A stretch of 22,045 nt of DNA, taken from positions 1 through 22,045 of the forward strand of contig CAKOZB010000006.1 in the NCBI GenBank assembly GCA_934131055.1, read 5' to 3'. Below the pieces are notes generated by a model that made no database searches, had not been told where the DNA came from, and saw only the letters and a list, made by a program, of their open reading frames with translations. Position 1 is the first letter of the stretch. Each line of letters starts with the position of its first letter. Below are positions 1 through 8,543 of this stretch, in pieces. The position numbers and the translations under genes are program-made. The stretch is from an uncultured Clostridia bacterium (lineage in GTDB: Bacteria > Bacillota > Clostridia > TANB77 > CAG-508).

Positions 1-24
1 TTTCACACTCATTATAGCAGAAAT

Positions 25-1083
25 TTAATTATCCGATAATAATTTTATCAGTCTAACATTTTTATATATTTTTTCTCTACCAATTTTTTCGGATTCAAGT
101 AACCCAACCTCTTCTAATTGATTTAAGTATGATGTAGCTGTAATTCTTGTTACATTGCAATTTGTTTCAATATAAGAAATCTTGGTATATACCTCATAGA
201 ATATACTTTCTATTAATTCTTTTGAATATATTTTAGGTAATTTTTCCTTAAATTCTTCTTTATAGCTTTCCATTTCAGTTTGGATTTTTTTGATTAAGTT
301 AATTGTTTCCATAGAAGTTATTTCTATTCCTTTTAATAGATATAAAATCCAATCCTCAAAATTGTTGTTTTCTCTTACCTCATTAAATAATTTATAATAT
401 TCTTGCTTAGTATTATTTATATATCTACTTAAATATATAATAGGACTATCTATCAATTTGTTTAATACTAAGTATAGAATATTTAGTATTCTACCTGTCC
501 TTCCATTTCCGTCATAAAAAGGATGAATACTTTCAAATTGGTAATGTATTAAACAAACTTTTATTAATGGATCTATTCCGTCTTCTGAATTATTAATAAA
601 ATATTCCAAATTTTTTAAATAGTTCCTTATTTCTTCTTCCTTCTGTGGCGGAGTATACACCGTCTGACCCGTAATAGAATTTTTTAATTCTGTGCCTGGT
701 AATTTTCTAATTCCTGCATTATTATGTTCAATTATCCCTTGAATTTTTACAATTGTATTTGTATTTATATAACCGTCTTTTTTTACTTGTTCAAATCCTG
801 TCCAAATTGCATTTCTATAATCAACAACTTCTTTTGCACTCTCTTGTTTATATCCACTTTCTGTAAGAACCTTATATATATCATCATGAGTAGTCACAAT
901 ATTTTCTATTGCACTACTATCTTTAGCCTCATTTATAGTTATTGCATTTATTAAAATATGCATATTAGGAATTGTATTTGAAAATCCTTTAAGCTCAGCA
1001 AGTGCTCTTGATGCCAATGTTAATTCTTCTAAAATTTTATTCGTTTTTAAATTAATATTTTTATATGGTAACATCTGTAACAT
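25..1083 (-). CDS. Class II Fic family protein (probable AMP transferase)
   Basis: Fic-domain protein of 352 aa. The family usually moves AMP from ATP to a protein hydroxyl group. The core motif HPFYDGNGRTGR lies at about residues 187-198 and supplies the catalytic His and the nucleotide-binding loop. Near residue 57 the segment SSAIEN fits the S/TxxxE(G/N) inhibitory helix; because it is N-terminal to the Fic core this is a class II, self-inhibited Fic protein. The last 80 or so residues look like a winged helix, as in Fic proteins that may bind DNA. The start at 1083 is preceded by GGAGGG with a good spacer; a longer frame to 1116 has no such site. The gene stands alone, just downstream of the mgtA-like gene and its terminator. 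The target is unknown. Confidence 0.9.
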   Translation of the reverse strand: MLQMLPYKNINLKTNKILEELTLASRALAELKGFSNTIPNMHILINAITINEAKDSSAIENIVTTHDDIYKVLTESGYKQESAKEVVDYRNAIWTGFEQVKKDGYINTNTIVKIQGIIEHNNAGIRKLPGTELKNSITGQTVYTPPQKEEEIRNYLKNLEYFINNSEDGIDPLIKVCLIHYQFESIHPFYDGNGRTGRILNILYLVLNKLIDSPIIYLSRYINNTKQEYYKLFNEVRENNNFEDWILYLLKGIEITSMETINLIKKIQTEMESYKEEFKEKLPKIYSKELIESIFYEVYTKISYIETNCNVTRITATSYLNQLEEVGLLESEKIGREKIYKNVRLIKLLSDN

Positions 1084-1106
1084 AATTTTATTCCCTCCAT
1101 ATATAT

Positions 1107-1135
1107 AAAATATCACAATTTTTATATATATTCAA
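1107..1135 (-). promoter_or_regulatory. Candidate promoter of the Fic gene
   Basis: TTGAAT (1135-1130) and TATTTT (1112-1107) are separated by 17 nt, with TGA directly before the -10 box (extended -10). The -10 box is poor, so this is tentative. Confidence 0.35.
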
Positions 1136-1149
1136 TAAATATGTATAAA

Positions 1150-1190
1150 AAATTCAAAAAATTATACATATTTTTTGAACATGTATAATT
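1150..1190 (-). terminator. Terminator after the mgtA-like gene
   Basis: On the minus strand ATTATACAT (1189-1181) pairs with ATGTATAAT (1169-1161) around an 11-nt loop and is followed by a run of T. It begins a few bases past the stop codon at 1198. It is AT-rich, so the stem is weak but well placed. Confidence 0.7.
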
Positions 1191-1197
1191 TTTTTGT

Positions 1198-3795
1198 TTA
1201 TTTATTCATATTTTGAATTTTCTTATAAGCCTGAATTGCTATTGCATATAGTGCCATCAATATTACTATAACTATTCCATATGCTATCGGCAATCTTTGC
1301 AAATCGAAAATTATTGCTATGTTTGTGAAACAAATAATAAGAGTTAAAATGATTATCGAAATTGTTGAAATTATTAGTTGTTTTGATGGTTTGCTTTGAA
1401 TAAAAGGTATTTTAGATGTTCTCATCAAGTGTATTATTACTGTTTGAGATATTATTCCATACGCAAACCAACCAGTCTGAAATAATGTTGCCTTTTCTGT
1501 CGTGTTAAATTTCATTATAAACCACAATGCTAAGAAGCACAGCAAATCGAATATAGTGCTAATTGTTCCAAATATAAACATGTTTTTCTTTATTTCACTA
1601 GTATTCCATTTTTTTGGGTTTAGTAAATATTCTGTATCTACATTATCAAACGGCATTCCTATTTGTGCAAAATCGTTTAGTAAATTTTGTATTAATATGT
1701 GTACTGGAAGCATTGGCAAAAATGGAAGAGCCAAGCTTGCAATTATTATAGAAAGCATGTTTCCAAAGTTTCCGCTCGTGGCCATTTTTATATATTTTAA
1801 TATATTTGTAAATGTCTTTCTTCCTATTATAACTCCTTTTTCAAGCACATTTAAATCTTTTTCTAGTAGAATTATGTCTGCGGTTTCTTTAGCAATATCT
1901 ACTGCTGTGTCTACCGATATCCCAACATCTGACTGTTTTAATGGTGGGCTGTCGTTTATTCCGTCTCCCATGTAACCTACTGTATTGCCTTGTTCTTGAT
2001 AAATTCTTACAATTCTTTGTTTTTGAAGTGGTGAAAGTTTAGAATATAGATGACAATTTACCGATTTTTCTTTTAGTTCTTCATCAGTCATTTCTTCTAT
2101 TTCTTTTCCAGTTAATCTATTTTCTGTTGATATATTTACCTTTTTGCAAACGTTTACCGCAACACCTTCGCTATCTCCTGTTAAAACAATTGTATCTACA
2201 CCATGTTTTTTTAGAGCTTCGATTGCTTGTTTTGCGCTTTCTTTTGGCGGGTCTAGAAATCCTACAAATCCTATCAACACCATGTCTTTTTCGTCATTTA
2301 TTCCAAACATTTCTATTCCATGTATATCGTTTTTTTGAGCTACCGCAACTATTCTTAGCCCTTCTTTATTGTATTTTTCATATGTTTCATACGCTTTATT
2401 TTTCAATTTTTCTGTAAGTTCTACTGCATTTCCATTTATGTCGATATATGAACAAATATGCATAATTTCGTCTACTGCACCTTTGGCTATTAATTGTCTC
2501 TTCCCTACTTGGTCCTTTAAAACCACACTCATTCTCCTACGTGAAAAGTCAAAAGGAATTTCGTCTTCACGTGTGTATGTTTCTTTGAAAATGTTCATGT
2601 TTTCCTTTTCGGCTCTGGATATAATTGCTACATCTATCAAATTTTTTAGTCCAGTTTGAAAATAGCTGTTTAAAAAAGCATGCTTCAAGACTCTTTTACT
2701 CTCATTTCCTTCTAAGTCCATATATCTTTCTAATACAATCTCGTCCTCTGTAAGAGTTCCAGTCTTGTCAGTACAAAGAATATTCATCTCTCCAAATGTT
2801 TGTATAGCACTCAATCTTTTTACAATGGTCTTATTCTTAGACATTTCTATTGCTCCATTGGCAAGAGTAGAAGTCATTATTACTGGCAGCATTTCTGGTG
2901 TAAGACCTACCGCGATTGTTATTGCAAAAATTAAAGCCTCCCACCAGTTACCCTTTGTGAAGAAATTTATTGCAAATATCACAGGTATCATTATTACCAT
3001 GAATTTTATTAAAAGCTTGCTAACACTATCTACTCCTCTTTCGAAGCTATTCTGCTCACTCGTACTATATATAGATTTTGCCATGTTGCCAAAATACGTG
3101 TTGCTTCCGGTTGCGAGCACAACTGCCGTTGCTCGTCCACTAACAATGTTCGTACCGGTAAATCCAATATTAGATAAATGTGTTAATTCTGCGTCTTTTT
3201 CTCTTAACGTAGAAAACTTTTCTACAGGATTAGATTCTCCTGTTAATGAAGCTTGGTCAATAAATAAATCCTTTGTTTCTAAGAATCTCACATCTCCGGG
3301 AATCATGTCTCCAGAAGAAAGTTTTAGGATATCCCCAGGCACAATATCCTCAACATCAACCGTATTCGGAAGTTCGTCTCTTATTACATCTATTTTATTT
3401 GTAATAAGTCTCTTTAATTTTTGTGCCGCTTTATTCGAATTTGTCTGCTGAAAAAAAGATATCATCGCAGAAATAAAAACCGTGCTAATAATTAGTGTAA
3501 AAGTTAGATAATCTTTATTTGTAGAAAATACTACATCTGTAAAAAAAGTAACTATTGCAACTATTATTAGCACGATATTAAATGGATTTATAAAGGCTTC
3601 TTTCAGCCTCTTAAATGTGGTATTGTTGTTATTTATATCAATTATATTTTTGCCATATTCTTCTTGCTTTTCATCTATTATTATACAGCTAAGGCCATTT
3701 TCTGATGTGTCAAATTCATGTAAAATTTCATTATTGTTCATCTGGCTGTATTTCTTTAAATTCTGTTCAATTTCATTAATTTTATCTATATTCAT
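1198..3795 (-). CDS. mgtA: Magnesium-translocating P-type ATPase (MgtA/MgtB type)
   Basis: P-type ATPase of 865 aa, close to the usual length of MgtA/MgtB, which import Mg2+ at the cost of ATP in the cytoplasmic membrane. Visible in order: an N-terminal cytoplasmic segment; a first membrane pair at about 70-115; the actuator motif TGES at about 185-188; the phosphorylation motif DKTGT with Asp about 343; the hinge motif GDGIND at about 610-615; and a C-terminal membrane region from about 670 with several hydrophobic spans. The context NILCTDKTGTLTEDEIVLE matches the Mg2+ subgroup. The SD-like GAGGAG lies 18 nt from the ATG, longer than usual, so the exact start is a little uncertain. The space upstream of the gene is too short for an M-box Mg2+ riboswitch, so that form of control is not seen. 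Confidence 0.93.
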   Translation of the reverse strand: MNIDKINEIEQNLKKYSQMNNNEILHEFDTSENGLSCIIIDEKQEEYGKNIIDINNNNTTFKRLKEAFINPFNIVLIIVAIVTFFTDVVFSTNKDYLTFTLIISTVFISAMISFFQQTNSNKAAQKLKRLITNKIDVIRDELPNTVDVEDIVPGDILKLSSGDMIPGDVRFLETKDLFIDQASLTGESNPVEKFSTLREKDAELTHLSNIGFTGTNIVSGRATAVVLATGSNTYFGNMAKSIYSTSEQNSFERGVDSVSKLLIKFMVIMIPVIFAINFFTKGNWWEALIFAITIAVGLTPEMLPVIMTSTLANGAIEMSKNKTIVKRLSAIQTFGEMNILCTDKTGTLTEDEIVLERYMDLEGNESKRVLKHAFLNSYFQTGLKNLIDVAIISRAEKENMNIFKETYTREDEIPFDFSRRRMSVVLKDQVGKRQLIAKGAVDEIMHICSYIDINGNAVELTEKLKNKAYETYEKYNKEGLRIVAVAQKNDIHGIEMFGINDEKDMVLIGFVGFLDPPKESAKQAIEALKKHGVDTIVLTGDSEGVAVNVCKKVNISTENRLTGKEIEEMTDEELKEKSVNCHLYSKLSPLQKQRIVRIYQEQGNTVGYMGDGINDSPPLKQSDVGISVDTAVDIAKETADIILLEKDLNVLEKGVIIGRKTFTNILKYIKMATSGNFGNMLSIIIASLALPFLPMLPVHILIQNLLNDFAQIGMPFDNVDTEYLLNPKKWNTSEIKKNMFIFGTISTIFDLLCFLALWFIMKFNTTEKATLFQTGWFAYGIISQTVIIHLMRTSKIPFIQSKPSKQLIISTISIIILTLIICFTNIAIIFDLQRLPIAYGIVIVILMALYAIAIQAYKKIQNMNK

Positions 3796-3871
3796 TAGCT
3801 TTAATAATTAATTCTCCTCATATAAAATACTAATAAATATTATGGTAATTTTAGCGAAATTTATTACATTT

Positions 3872-3906
3872 TTATAAAAGAACGAACCCTCATTGTTTGA
3901 GAGTTC
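3872..3906 (-). terminator. Terminator after the truncated DXS/transketolase gene
   Basis: On the minus strand GAACTCTCA (3906-3898) pairs with TGAGGGTTC (3892-3884) with one G-T pair and a 5-nt loop; a short T-rich stretch follows. It closes the operon that begins at about 7181. Confidence 0.8.
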
Positions 3907-3916
3907 ATCTTCCTTT

Positions 3917-4705
3917 TTATTTAACAAATTCTTTTATTTCATTAAATAGATTTTCAACCGACATTCCGTTTTCGGCTAATAATTCTTCTGCCACGAAGTC
4001 TGTATGGAATGCTTTTGAAATTCCATAGTTTTTAACTAACATCTTATCCATTCCATAGAAAGATGCTATGTTTTGGCCGTATCCACCCATTAGTTCTCCA
4101 TCTTCGATAGTAATTACTAATTCATGATTTTTCTTTAATTCATTTAGTAAATCAACATCTAAGCCAGTTAAGAATCTTGGATTTATTACAGTTATCTCGA
4201 ATCCTAGTTCTTCTTTTACTTTTTTAGCGACTGCTTTTGCCATTGGTAGTAATGAGCCTACTGCAAATATAGCAACTTTTTCACCTTGAATTTCTACTTT
4301 GTTTTTATTGTAAATAGAGTAATCTGTTGTATCTTCTACTCCTGTTTCAATAAATTTTACTGGTACACGTATACCAACTGGATGTTTTTTCTGTGTAGTT
4401 GCAAATTTAAACATTTGTAAATATTCCTCTTTGCTTGTTGGTGCAAGATATATAAAGTTTGGAATATGTGCAAACATTTGAATATCACACAATGCAATAT
4501 GAGTATTTGAATTCATTCCATAAGCTCCAGCATTTAAATTTAACATTGTTGCTGGGCTATCATTCAAGCATAAATCATGCGATATTTGGTCGTAAGTTCT
4601 TTGGAAGAATGGTGCATGAGTTCCAAATACAACTGTTCCACCGTTTTTAGCAATTCCAGAGCTCATAGCAACCATGTTTTCCTCTGCAATTCCAACATCT
4701 ATAAG
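3917..4705 (-). pseudogene. 5'-truncated DXS/transketolase-like gene (C-terminal part only)
   Basis: The frame encodes about 260 aa that match only the pyrimidine-binding and C-terminal domains of the 1-deoxyxylulose-5-phosphate synthase/transketolase family. DVGIAEENMVAM, QRTYDQISHDL and the C-terminal segment VITIEDGELMGGYG are typical. The thiamine-diphosphate domain that should come before is absent. Directly before the conserved IDVGIAEEN is an in-frame TGA (4708-4706), and 22 nt further lies the stop of the DUF362 gene. The usable ATG at 4675 falls inside the conserved motif; AGAGGA sits 4 nt before it, so a fragment might still be translated. Some bacteria split transketolase into two genes, but those C-terminal subunits carry about 50 more residues at the N-terminus than are left here. 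I read it as a deletion remnant; an assembly join is the main alternative. Confidence 0.75.
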
Positions 4706-4729
4706 TCAAGATAATTTTGTTAGCATTTA

Positions 4730-5614
4730 TTAATCAATATTTATTAATTCGTATTCTCTCGAGCCAAATCCTAGCTCACTTGCTGCTTCTATTGTATGAA
4801 CTCCATTCTGTCTTTCAATTCTTTCCACTAAATGGTCTCTGCCTGGATCTTTTGAGTTGTAAACAATATCGATACAAGCTTGATCTATTGCTATTGGGTC
4901 TGTGCTCGCTAATATTCCTACATCTTTCATGCAAGGGTCTTCTGCAACAGCACAGCAATCGCAATCTACAGACATGTTACACATAATATTTATATAGACA
5001 ATTTTCCCTTTAAACATGTTATGAACCGATGATGCTGCATCAGCCATTGCCTCTAGAAATCTATCTTGCTCTGGTAGGTTGTCCCATAATTTTTCTTGGT
5101 CTTTCGTCAACCCAGCCGAATGAATCCACGCCTTTCCTTCTGAAGAACCACATCCTATTGATAGTTGTTTTAATGCTCCACCATATCCGCCCATTGGGTG
5201 TCCTTTAAAATGTGATAATACTAGCATTGAATCATAATTTTGAATATGTTTACCAACATAGTTTTTCTTAATCACTTTTCCATTTGGAATATCAAGCTCT
5301 AAATCGCCACCATCTGCATCCATTATATCTACATTGAAGTATTTTGTCCAACCATGCTCTTCCATTAATTTTTCATGTTTTTCTGTTGTATTTCTTGCAC
5401 CTCCATAAGCCGTATTACATTCTACAACTGTTCCATTCACCTTTTCAACAATTGCTTTTACAAACTCAGGTCTAATATAGTTTTGATTGCCCTGCTCTCC
5501 TGAGTGTAATTTTACAGCAACTTTTCCTGGTAAATTTACTCCAAGAGCCTCATATATTTTTACAACACTTTCTGGTGTTATTTCCTTAGTAAAATAAACC
5601 TTTGATTTTTCCAT
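4730..5614 (-). CDS. DUF362 domain-containing protein
   Basis: Protein of 294 aa in the DUF362 family. Members often carry iron-sulfur clusters, but no reaction is firmly assigned. The central motif SHFKGHPMGGYGGALKQLS and the segment with CDC (around residues 220-225), followed by VGILASTDPIAIDQACIDIV, are family hallmarks. Extra cysteines lie around the CDC core (CNMSVDCDCC), a plausible metal site. No separate ferredoxin domain, signal peptide or membrane span is seen. The start at 5614 has AGAGG 10 nt upstream; a frame open to 5635 has no clear site. It follows the Nudix-like gene by 56 nt without an obvious terminator, so it is probably the last intact gene of the HAD-Nudix operon. Confidence 0.85.
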   Translation of the reverse strand: MEKSKVYFTKEITPESVVKIYEALGVNLPGKVAVKLHSGEQGNQNYIRPEFVKAIVEKVNGTVVECNTAYGGARNTTEKHEKLMEEHGWTKYFNVDIMDADGGDLELDIPNGKVIKKNYVGKHIQNYDSMLVLSHFKGHPMGGYGGALKQLSIGCGSSEGKAWIHSAGLTKDQEKLWDNLPEQDRFLEAMADAASSVHNMFKGKIVYINIMCNMSVDCDCCAVAEDPCMKDVGILASTDPIAIDQACIDIVYNSKDPGRDHLVERIERQNGVHTIEAASELGFGSREYELINID

Positions 5615-5670
5615 GTAAATCATTCCTCTCATCATTTATATTATTATTTTGAATCAAACAACACATTTTA

Positions 5671-6018
5671 TTATTTATTGTTATAAAATTCTTCTATAAA
5701 TTTTATAATGTCTCCATTGTTCTCTTTTACTTTTTCTTTTTGCAATAATTCATTTAAAGAAAAATATTCTCCAGCTATATCTTCATCTACTTCATAAAAA
5801 TAATGATGATATGTTCTTTTTTCTTTATTTGGTATAGAATATTTGTCATGTACTTTATCAAACAAGTACTTCACATTGTCCGTGTTATATTTATTCTTTA
5901 TTTCTTCAATATTGTTTCCTTTAATGTTTGGAAACAAATACATTCCCCATCTTTCATCAAAATAATTTAAATATTTATCTCCTCTTTTTATCAATATAAT
6001 CGAATGAACATGTTCCAT
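5671..6018 (-). CDS. Small Nudix-like protein lacking the Nudix box
   Basis: Protein of 115 aa that I cannot place with certainty. Its first half (IILIKRGDKYLNYFDERWGMYLFPNIKG) resembles the opening strands and W-x-FP turn of Nudix hydrolases. The GX5EX7REUXEEXGU catalytic box is absent; only EEIKNKYN stands at that place. It may be a degenerate Nudix domain used for binding or protein contact rather than hydrolysis. The start at 6018 has a clear GGAGG 8 nt upstream, so the longer frame to 6066 is not used. It follows the true Nudix gene by 19 nt, so the two are surely co-transcribed and may work together. Confidence 0.7.
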   Translation of the reverse strand: MEHVHSIILIKRGDKYLNYFDERWGMYLFPNIKGNNIEEIKNKYNTDNVKYLFDKVHDKYSIPNKEKRTYHHYFYEVDEDIAGEYFSLNELLQKEKVKENNGDIIKFIEEFYNNK

Positions 6019-6037
6019 TATCTTTCCTCCATATTTT

Positions 6038-6652
6038 TTAATCAAACTGCACTTGCCAATTTGCATCTTTAAAAGCCTTAAAGCACATCTCTATCTGTTC
6101 TTTGTTTGTTTTTTCTTCTGCTAAAATATCTGGTAAGTCTTCTAATGAAAAGTATTTTATTTCTGTTGTTTCTATATTCTTTTCGAATTTTCCGCTAATA
6201 ACATCACATAAGACAAAAATTTTACATACACCATATGCATATATTGGTTTATTGTGCTTATTTCTGTCCTGTACAGCAATAATCTTCTTTGCTACTGCAT
6301 CTAGTCCTGTTTCTTCTCTTACTTCTTTTACAGTATTTGATTTTACAGATTCTAATACATCGCACCAACCACCCGGCAATGACCAAGTTCCATTATTTTC
6401 ATGCACTAACAAAATTTTATCATCTTTAAATATTGCTGCTCTCGTGTCTATTTTAGGAGTTTGATATCCAGTTTCATTGCAAAATAAATCCTTTGTCTTT
6501 TCTAAACTTAAGCCACTCTTTTCAGATATAATCTCAGCCGATATTTCTCTTAATCTTTCATATCTTTCTATATCATAAACATTGTTTGTGTATGCAAGTC
6601 CTGCTTGCGCCAAGCTCTGAATTTCAATAGCCCACTTTAACCATTTTTCCAT
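6038..6652 (-). CDS. Nudix hydrolase with N-terminal Nudix_N domain
   Basis: Protein of 204 aa. Residues 1-60 form a helical domain of the type often found before Nudix domains (Nudix_N). The Nudix fold spans about 68-195. The Nudix box at about 95-117 reads GWCDVLE, then seven residues, then KEVREETGL. It matches the consensus except for Lys in place of the usual first Arg of REUxEE; the metal-binding Glu residues are present. Such enzymes split nucleoside diphosphates linked to another group (for example ADP-ribose or damaged nucleotides); the substrate is not readable here. The SD is weak (AGG 8 nt before the ATG), and the preceding HAD gene ends only 15 nt upstream, which favours translation after that gene. 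Confidence 0.88.
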   Translation of the reverse strand: MEKWLKWAIEIQSLAQAGLAYTNNVYDIERYERLREISAEIISEKSGLSLEKTKDLFCNETGYQTPKIDTRAAIFKDDKILLVHENNGTWSLPGGWCDVLESVKSNTVKEVREETGLDAVAKKIIAVQDRNKHNKPIYAYGVCKIFVLCDVISGKFEKNIETTEIKYFSLEDLPDILAEEKTNKEQIEMCFKAFKDANWQVQFD

Positions 6653-6667
6653 ACTTTAACCTATAAA

Positions 6668-7150
6668 TTACCTTTCAAAATCTTCTTTTTCCTTTATTCT
6701 TCCAAATCTTTTTATTATTGTATCTATATCTTTTTGTATTAATCCTTCTCCAAGTCCTCGTCCATTTGCATTTGATACCTTTACTAAATGTCTAAGCATT
6801 TCTTGATCAAATGAATCGTAAATTTCATCGTCCAATATGATATAATCTTCTACTCTGTTATGCTCTAAAAGCCACTGTTTTATTTCGAGTCCCCTCTCCC
6901 AATTAATAAACGGTGTCACATCAAAGTAAATTTCATATTTTGCTAATAGCTCCCTTAGTGGCCCAATATCTTTAGAATTTCTCCATGAAGAAGTTAAAAC
7001 AGTTTTTGCACCTGTTTCGTCAATCGCTTTTTTTAATAATTTAACCTTGTCTATATCTATATGCCTTTCTATTCCTTGTGAATTTTTTGCCCTAGTTATA
7101 TATTCATCTGAATTTAAGACCCCATCTATATCTAAAAAAATAACTTTCAA
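6668..7150 (-). CDS. HAD-like hydrolase (HAD domain of SAK RNA repair type)
   Basis: Protein of 160 aa with the HAD signatures FLDIDGVLN (Asp7 and Asp9), TSSWR at 53-57 (motif II Ser/Thr) and ILDDE at about 106-109 (acidic motif IV). The small size and the TSSWR form fit the HAD domain seen in 'Swiss Army Knife' RNA repair proteins, here standing alone. It is probably a phosphatase; the substrate is unknown. The start codon is TTG at 7150: GGAG lies 7 nt upstream and the first residues lead straight into the motif I strand, and there is no upstream ATG. It is the first gene of the operon HAD, Nudix, Nudix-like, DUF362. Confidence 0.85.
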   Translation of the reverse strand: MKVIFLDIDGVLNSDEYITRAKNSQGIERHIDIDKVKLLKKAIDETGAKTVLTSSWRNSKDIGPLRELLAKYEIYFDVTPFINWERGLEIKQWLLEHNRVEDYIILDDEIYDSFDQEMLRHLVKVSNANGRGLGEGLIQKDIDTIIKRFGRIKEKEDFER

Positions 7151-7187
7151 TATTTTTCTCCAATTATTATCTCAATTTTATGCCACA

Positions 7188-7216
7188 ATTATATCGTAAT
7201 TGATAATTAATTTCAA
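7188..7216 (-). promoter_or_regulatory. Promoter of the HAD-Nudix-DUF362 operon
   Basis: TTGAAA (7216-7211), a 17-nt spacer and TATAAT (7193-7188) form a near-consensus sigma-A promoter about 38 nt before the TTG start of the HAD gene. Confidence 0.75.
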
Positions 7217-7230
7217 TATTTATAATACAG

Positions 7231-7272
7231 AAAAATCGGCACCATACTCTCGTTCGAAAGCATGATGCCAAT
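7231..7272 (-). terminator. Terminator after the zinc-finger membrane protein gene
   Basis: On the minus strand ATTGGCATCATGCT pairs with AGTATGGTGCCGAT (positions 7272-7235) with a few G-T pairs and is followed by TTTTT (7235-7231). A second small inverted repeat, AAGCCTT/AAGGCTT, lies at 7281-7300 between the stop codon and this stem. Confidence 0.85.
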
Positions 7273-7304
7273 TTTGTTTTAAGCCTTTAGTATAAGGCTT
7301 ATTG

Positions 7305-8438
7305 TTAGTCCACTAATGTTGTTGTACCAGTTTTGTAAATTCTTACTTTAACAGTTTGTCCTTTTTCAAGAACATTCCATTTTTCAAAATTCACACTGAT
7401 TTCAAGGGTTCTTTTTTCTTTTTCGTCGGATATGCCAGAAATTTTGTACTCTTCATTTCTTTTTGAAACTCTCTCATCATAATTAAGTTTCACTTCTCCC
7501 CAGTAAGGTTCCTTATCGTTTCCACTCGTGTTTACAGGCCTTTCGTAAACGTACCTATCAATGTCATAATAATATTTCATTGCATAAACAGGCTCGTCAC
7601 GATATATGGGCTCTTGGTATTCTTCAGTTTCATAATAAGTCTCATATACAGGAGTACTTATTGTTTCTTCCTCAAAATATCCATTTCCCATATCTATTAA
7701 TGTAGTACTATATTCGTAATGTGATAGCCTCTCTCTTGCAACTTCTCTGGTCCGGGTTTCGTAATGGTCCAAAACAGATTGATAATGGTGGAATTCCATT
7801 TGTTGAGACGTAACTCTGCCTCCAGATGGAACGCTCCAATCACTTTCGTGAAATGTTCTGTTTTGTTCAATGCTGATGCTTCTGCTCCATGAAAAATCGG
7901 TGATTTGCATGTTTGCTTCTTTTGGCGTAAATAAGAATACTACTCCAATAATAGAAAGCAAAACAACTAAAGCAATAGCAATAACTTTTTTGTTTAAAAA
8001 AATATTTGCTAAATTGTAGGAGCTAAAATCATGCTGTGAGTAATCTTCTTGCTGTCTTTCGAAGTACTGATACTTTTCTTCTTTTTCGGGGTTCTGCTCG
8101 AATTCATTTTCTGTATTTTTTGTTTTTTCAGATTCTTTTTCTCTGTTTTCCTCCTGTACTTGAAAATAATCTTTGCTTTTGCCTCTTTCTGCTCCACACG
8201 ACATACACTTAGTGAGTTTCGCCGAATTGTAGCTGCCACAAAATTCGCACATCCAATCAGGTTTTTTGCTAATTTTTGCTGCTTCATCTTCAGGAACATA
8301 GTCCTTTGGATCATCAACATAAAATTTTACATCTTCACCTCTTGGTCTGCCGCAATTAGGGCATTCTCTTTCACTACCACGTATGCCTTTTGTGCCACAG
8401 TAGGAACAATCCCACCGTCCAACGACAATTTTACCCAT
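7305..8438 (-). CDS. Membrane protein with two RanBP2-type zinc fingers
   Basis: Protein of 377 aa of unknown function. Two zinc fingers of the W-x-C-x2-C-x10-12-C-x2-C (RanBP2-like) type open the protein: W9, C11, C14, C26, C29, and W62, C64, C67, C78, C81. A charged, Glu/Lys-rich low-complexity linker (about 93-135) leads to one membrane span at about 151-170. Then comes an outside domain rich in Tyr and Glu (about 225-300), with repeated pieces such as YETYYETEEY. The charge pattern suggests the fingers stay in the cytoplasm and the C-terminal domain is exposed. AAGGAGG is placed 7 nt before the ATG. The gene has its own promoter and terminator, so it is a single-gene unit. I know no experimentally described function for this layout. 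Confidence 0.85.
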   Translation of the reverse strand: MGKIVVGRWDCSYCGTKGIRGSERECPNCGRPRGEDVKFYVDDPKDYVPEDEAAKISKKPDWMCEFCGSYNSAKLTKCMSCGAERGKSKDYFQVQEENREKESEKTKNTENEFEQNPEKEEKYQYFERQQEDYSQHDFSSYNLANIFLNKKVIAIALVVLLSIIGVVFLFTPKEANMQITDFSWSRSISIEQNRTFHESDWSVPSGGRVTSQQMEFHHYQSVLDHYETRTREVARERLSHYEYSTTLIDMGNGYFEEETISTPVYETYYETEEYQEPIYRDEPVYAMKYYYDIDRYVYERPVNTSGNDKEPYWGEVKLNYDERVSKRNEEYKISGISDEKEKRTLEISVNFEKWNVLEKGQTVKVRIYKTGTTTLVD

Positions 8439-8484
8439 TTTTTTACCTCCTTAGTGGTCTATTTATAAAATGGTAACTTTTTCT

Positions 8485-8513
8485 ATTATATCACAAAATT
8501 GTATTAGATAACA
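8485..8513 (-). promoter_or_regulatory. Candidate promoter of the zinc-finger membrane protein gene
   Basis: A consensus TATAAT (8490-8485) is preceded by TGA, an extended -10 element. The -35 region (TGTTAT at 8513-8508) is poor, which is common when the extended -10 is present. Confidence 0.55.
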
Positions 8514-8543
8514 GCCTTTTAGCCTATATTTTATTCATAACTC

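Noticed and set aside
2765-3451. Plus-strand 228-aa frame and other long antisense frames within the ATPase gene
   Set aside because: It is antisense to a well-conserved P-type ATPase, has no ribosome binding site and shows no family likeness.
3796-3871. M-box magnesium riboswitch upstream of the mgtA-like gene
   Set aside because: Only about 75 nt lie between the upstream terminator and the start codon and no M-box motifs are seen.
8009-8320. 103-aa minus-strand frame overlapping the zinc-finger protein gene
   Set aside because: It is an out-of-frame shadow; the annotated frame carries two intact zinc fingers and the strong ribosome binding site.
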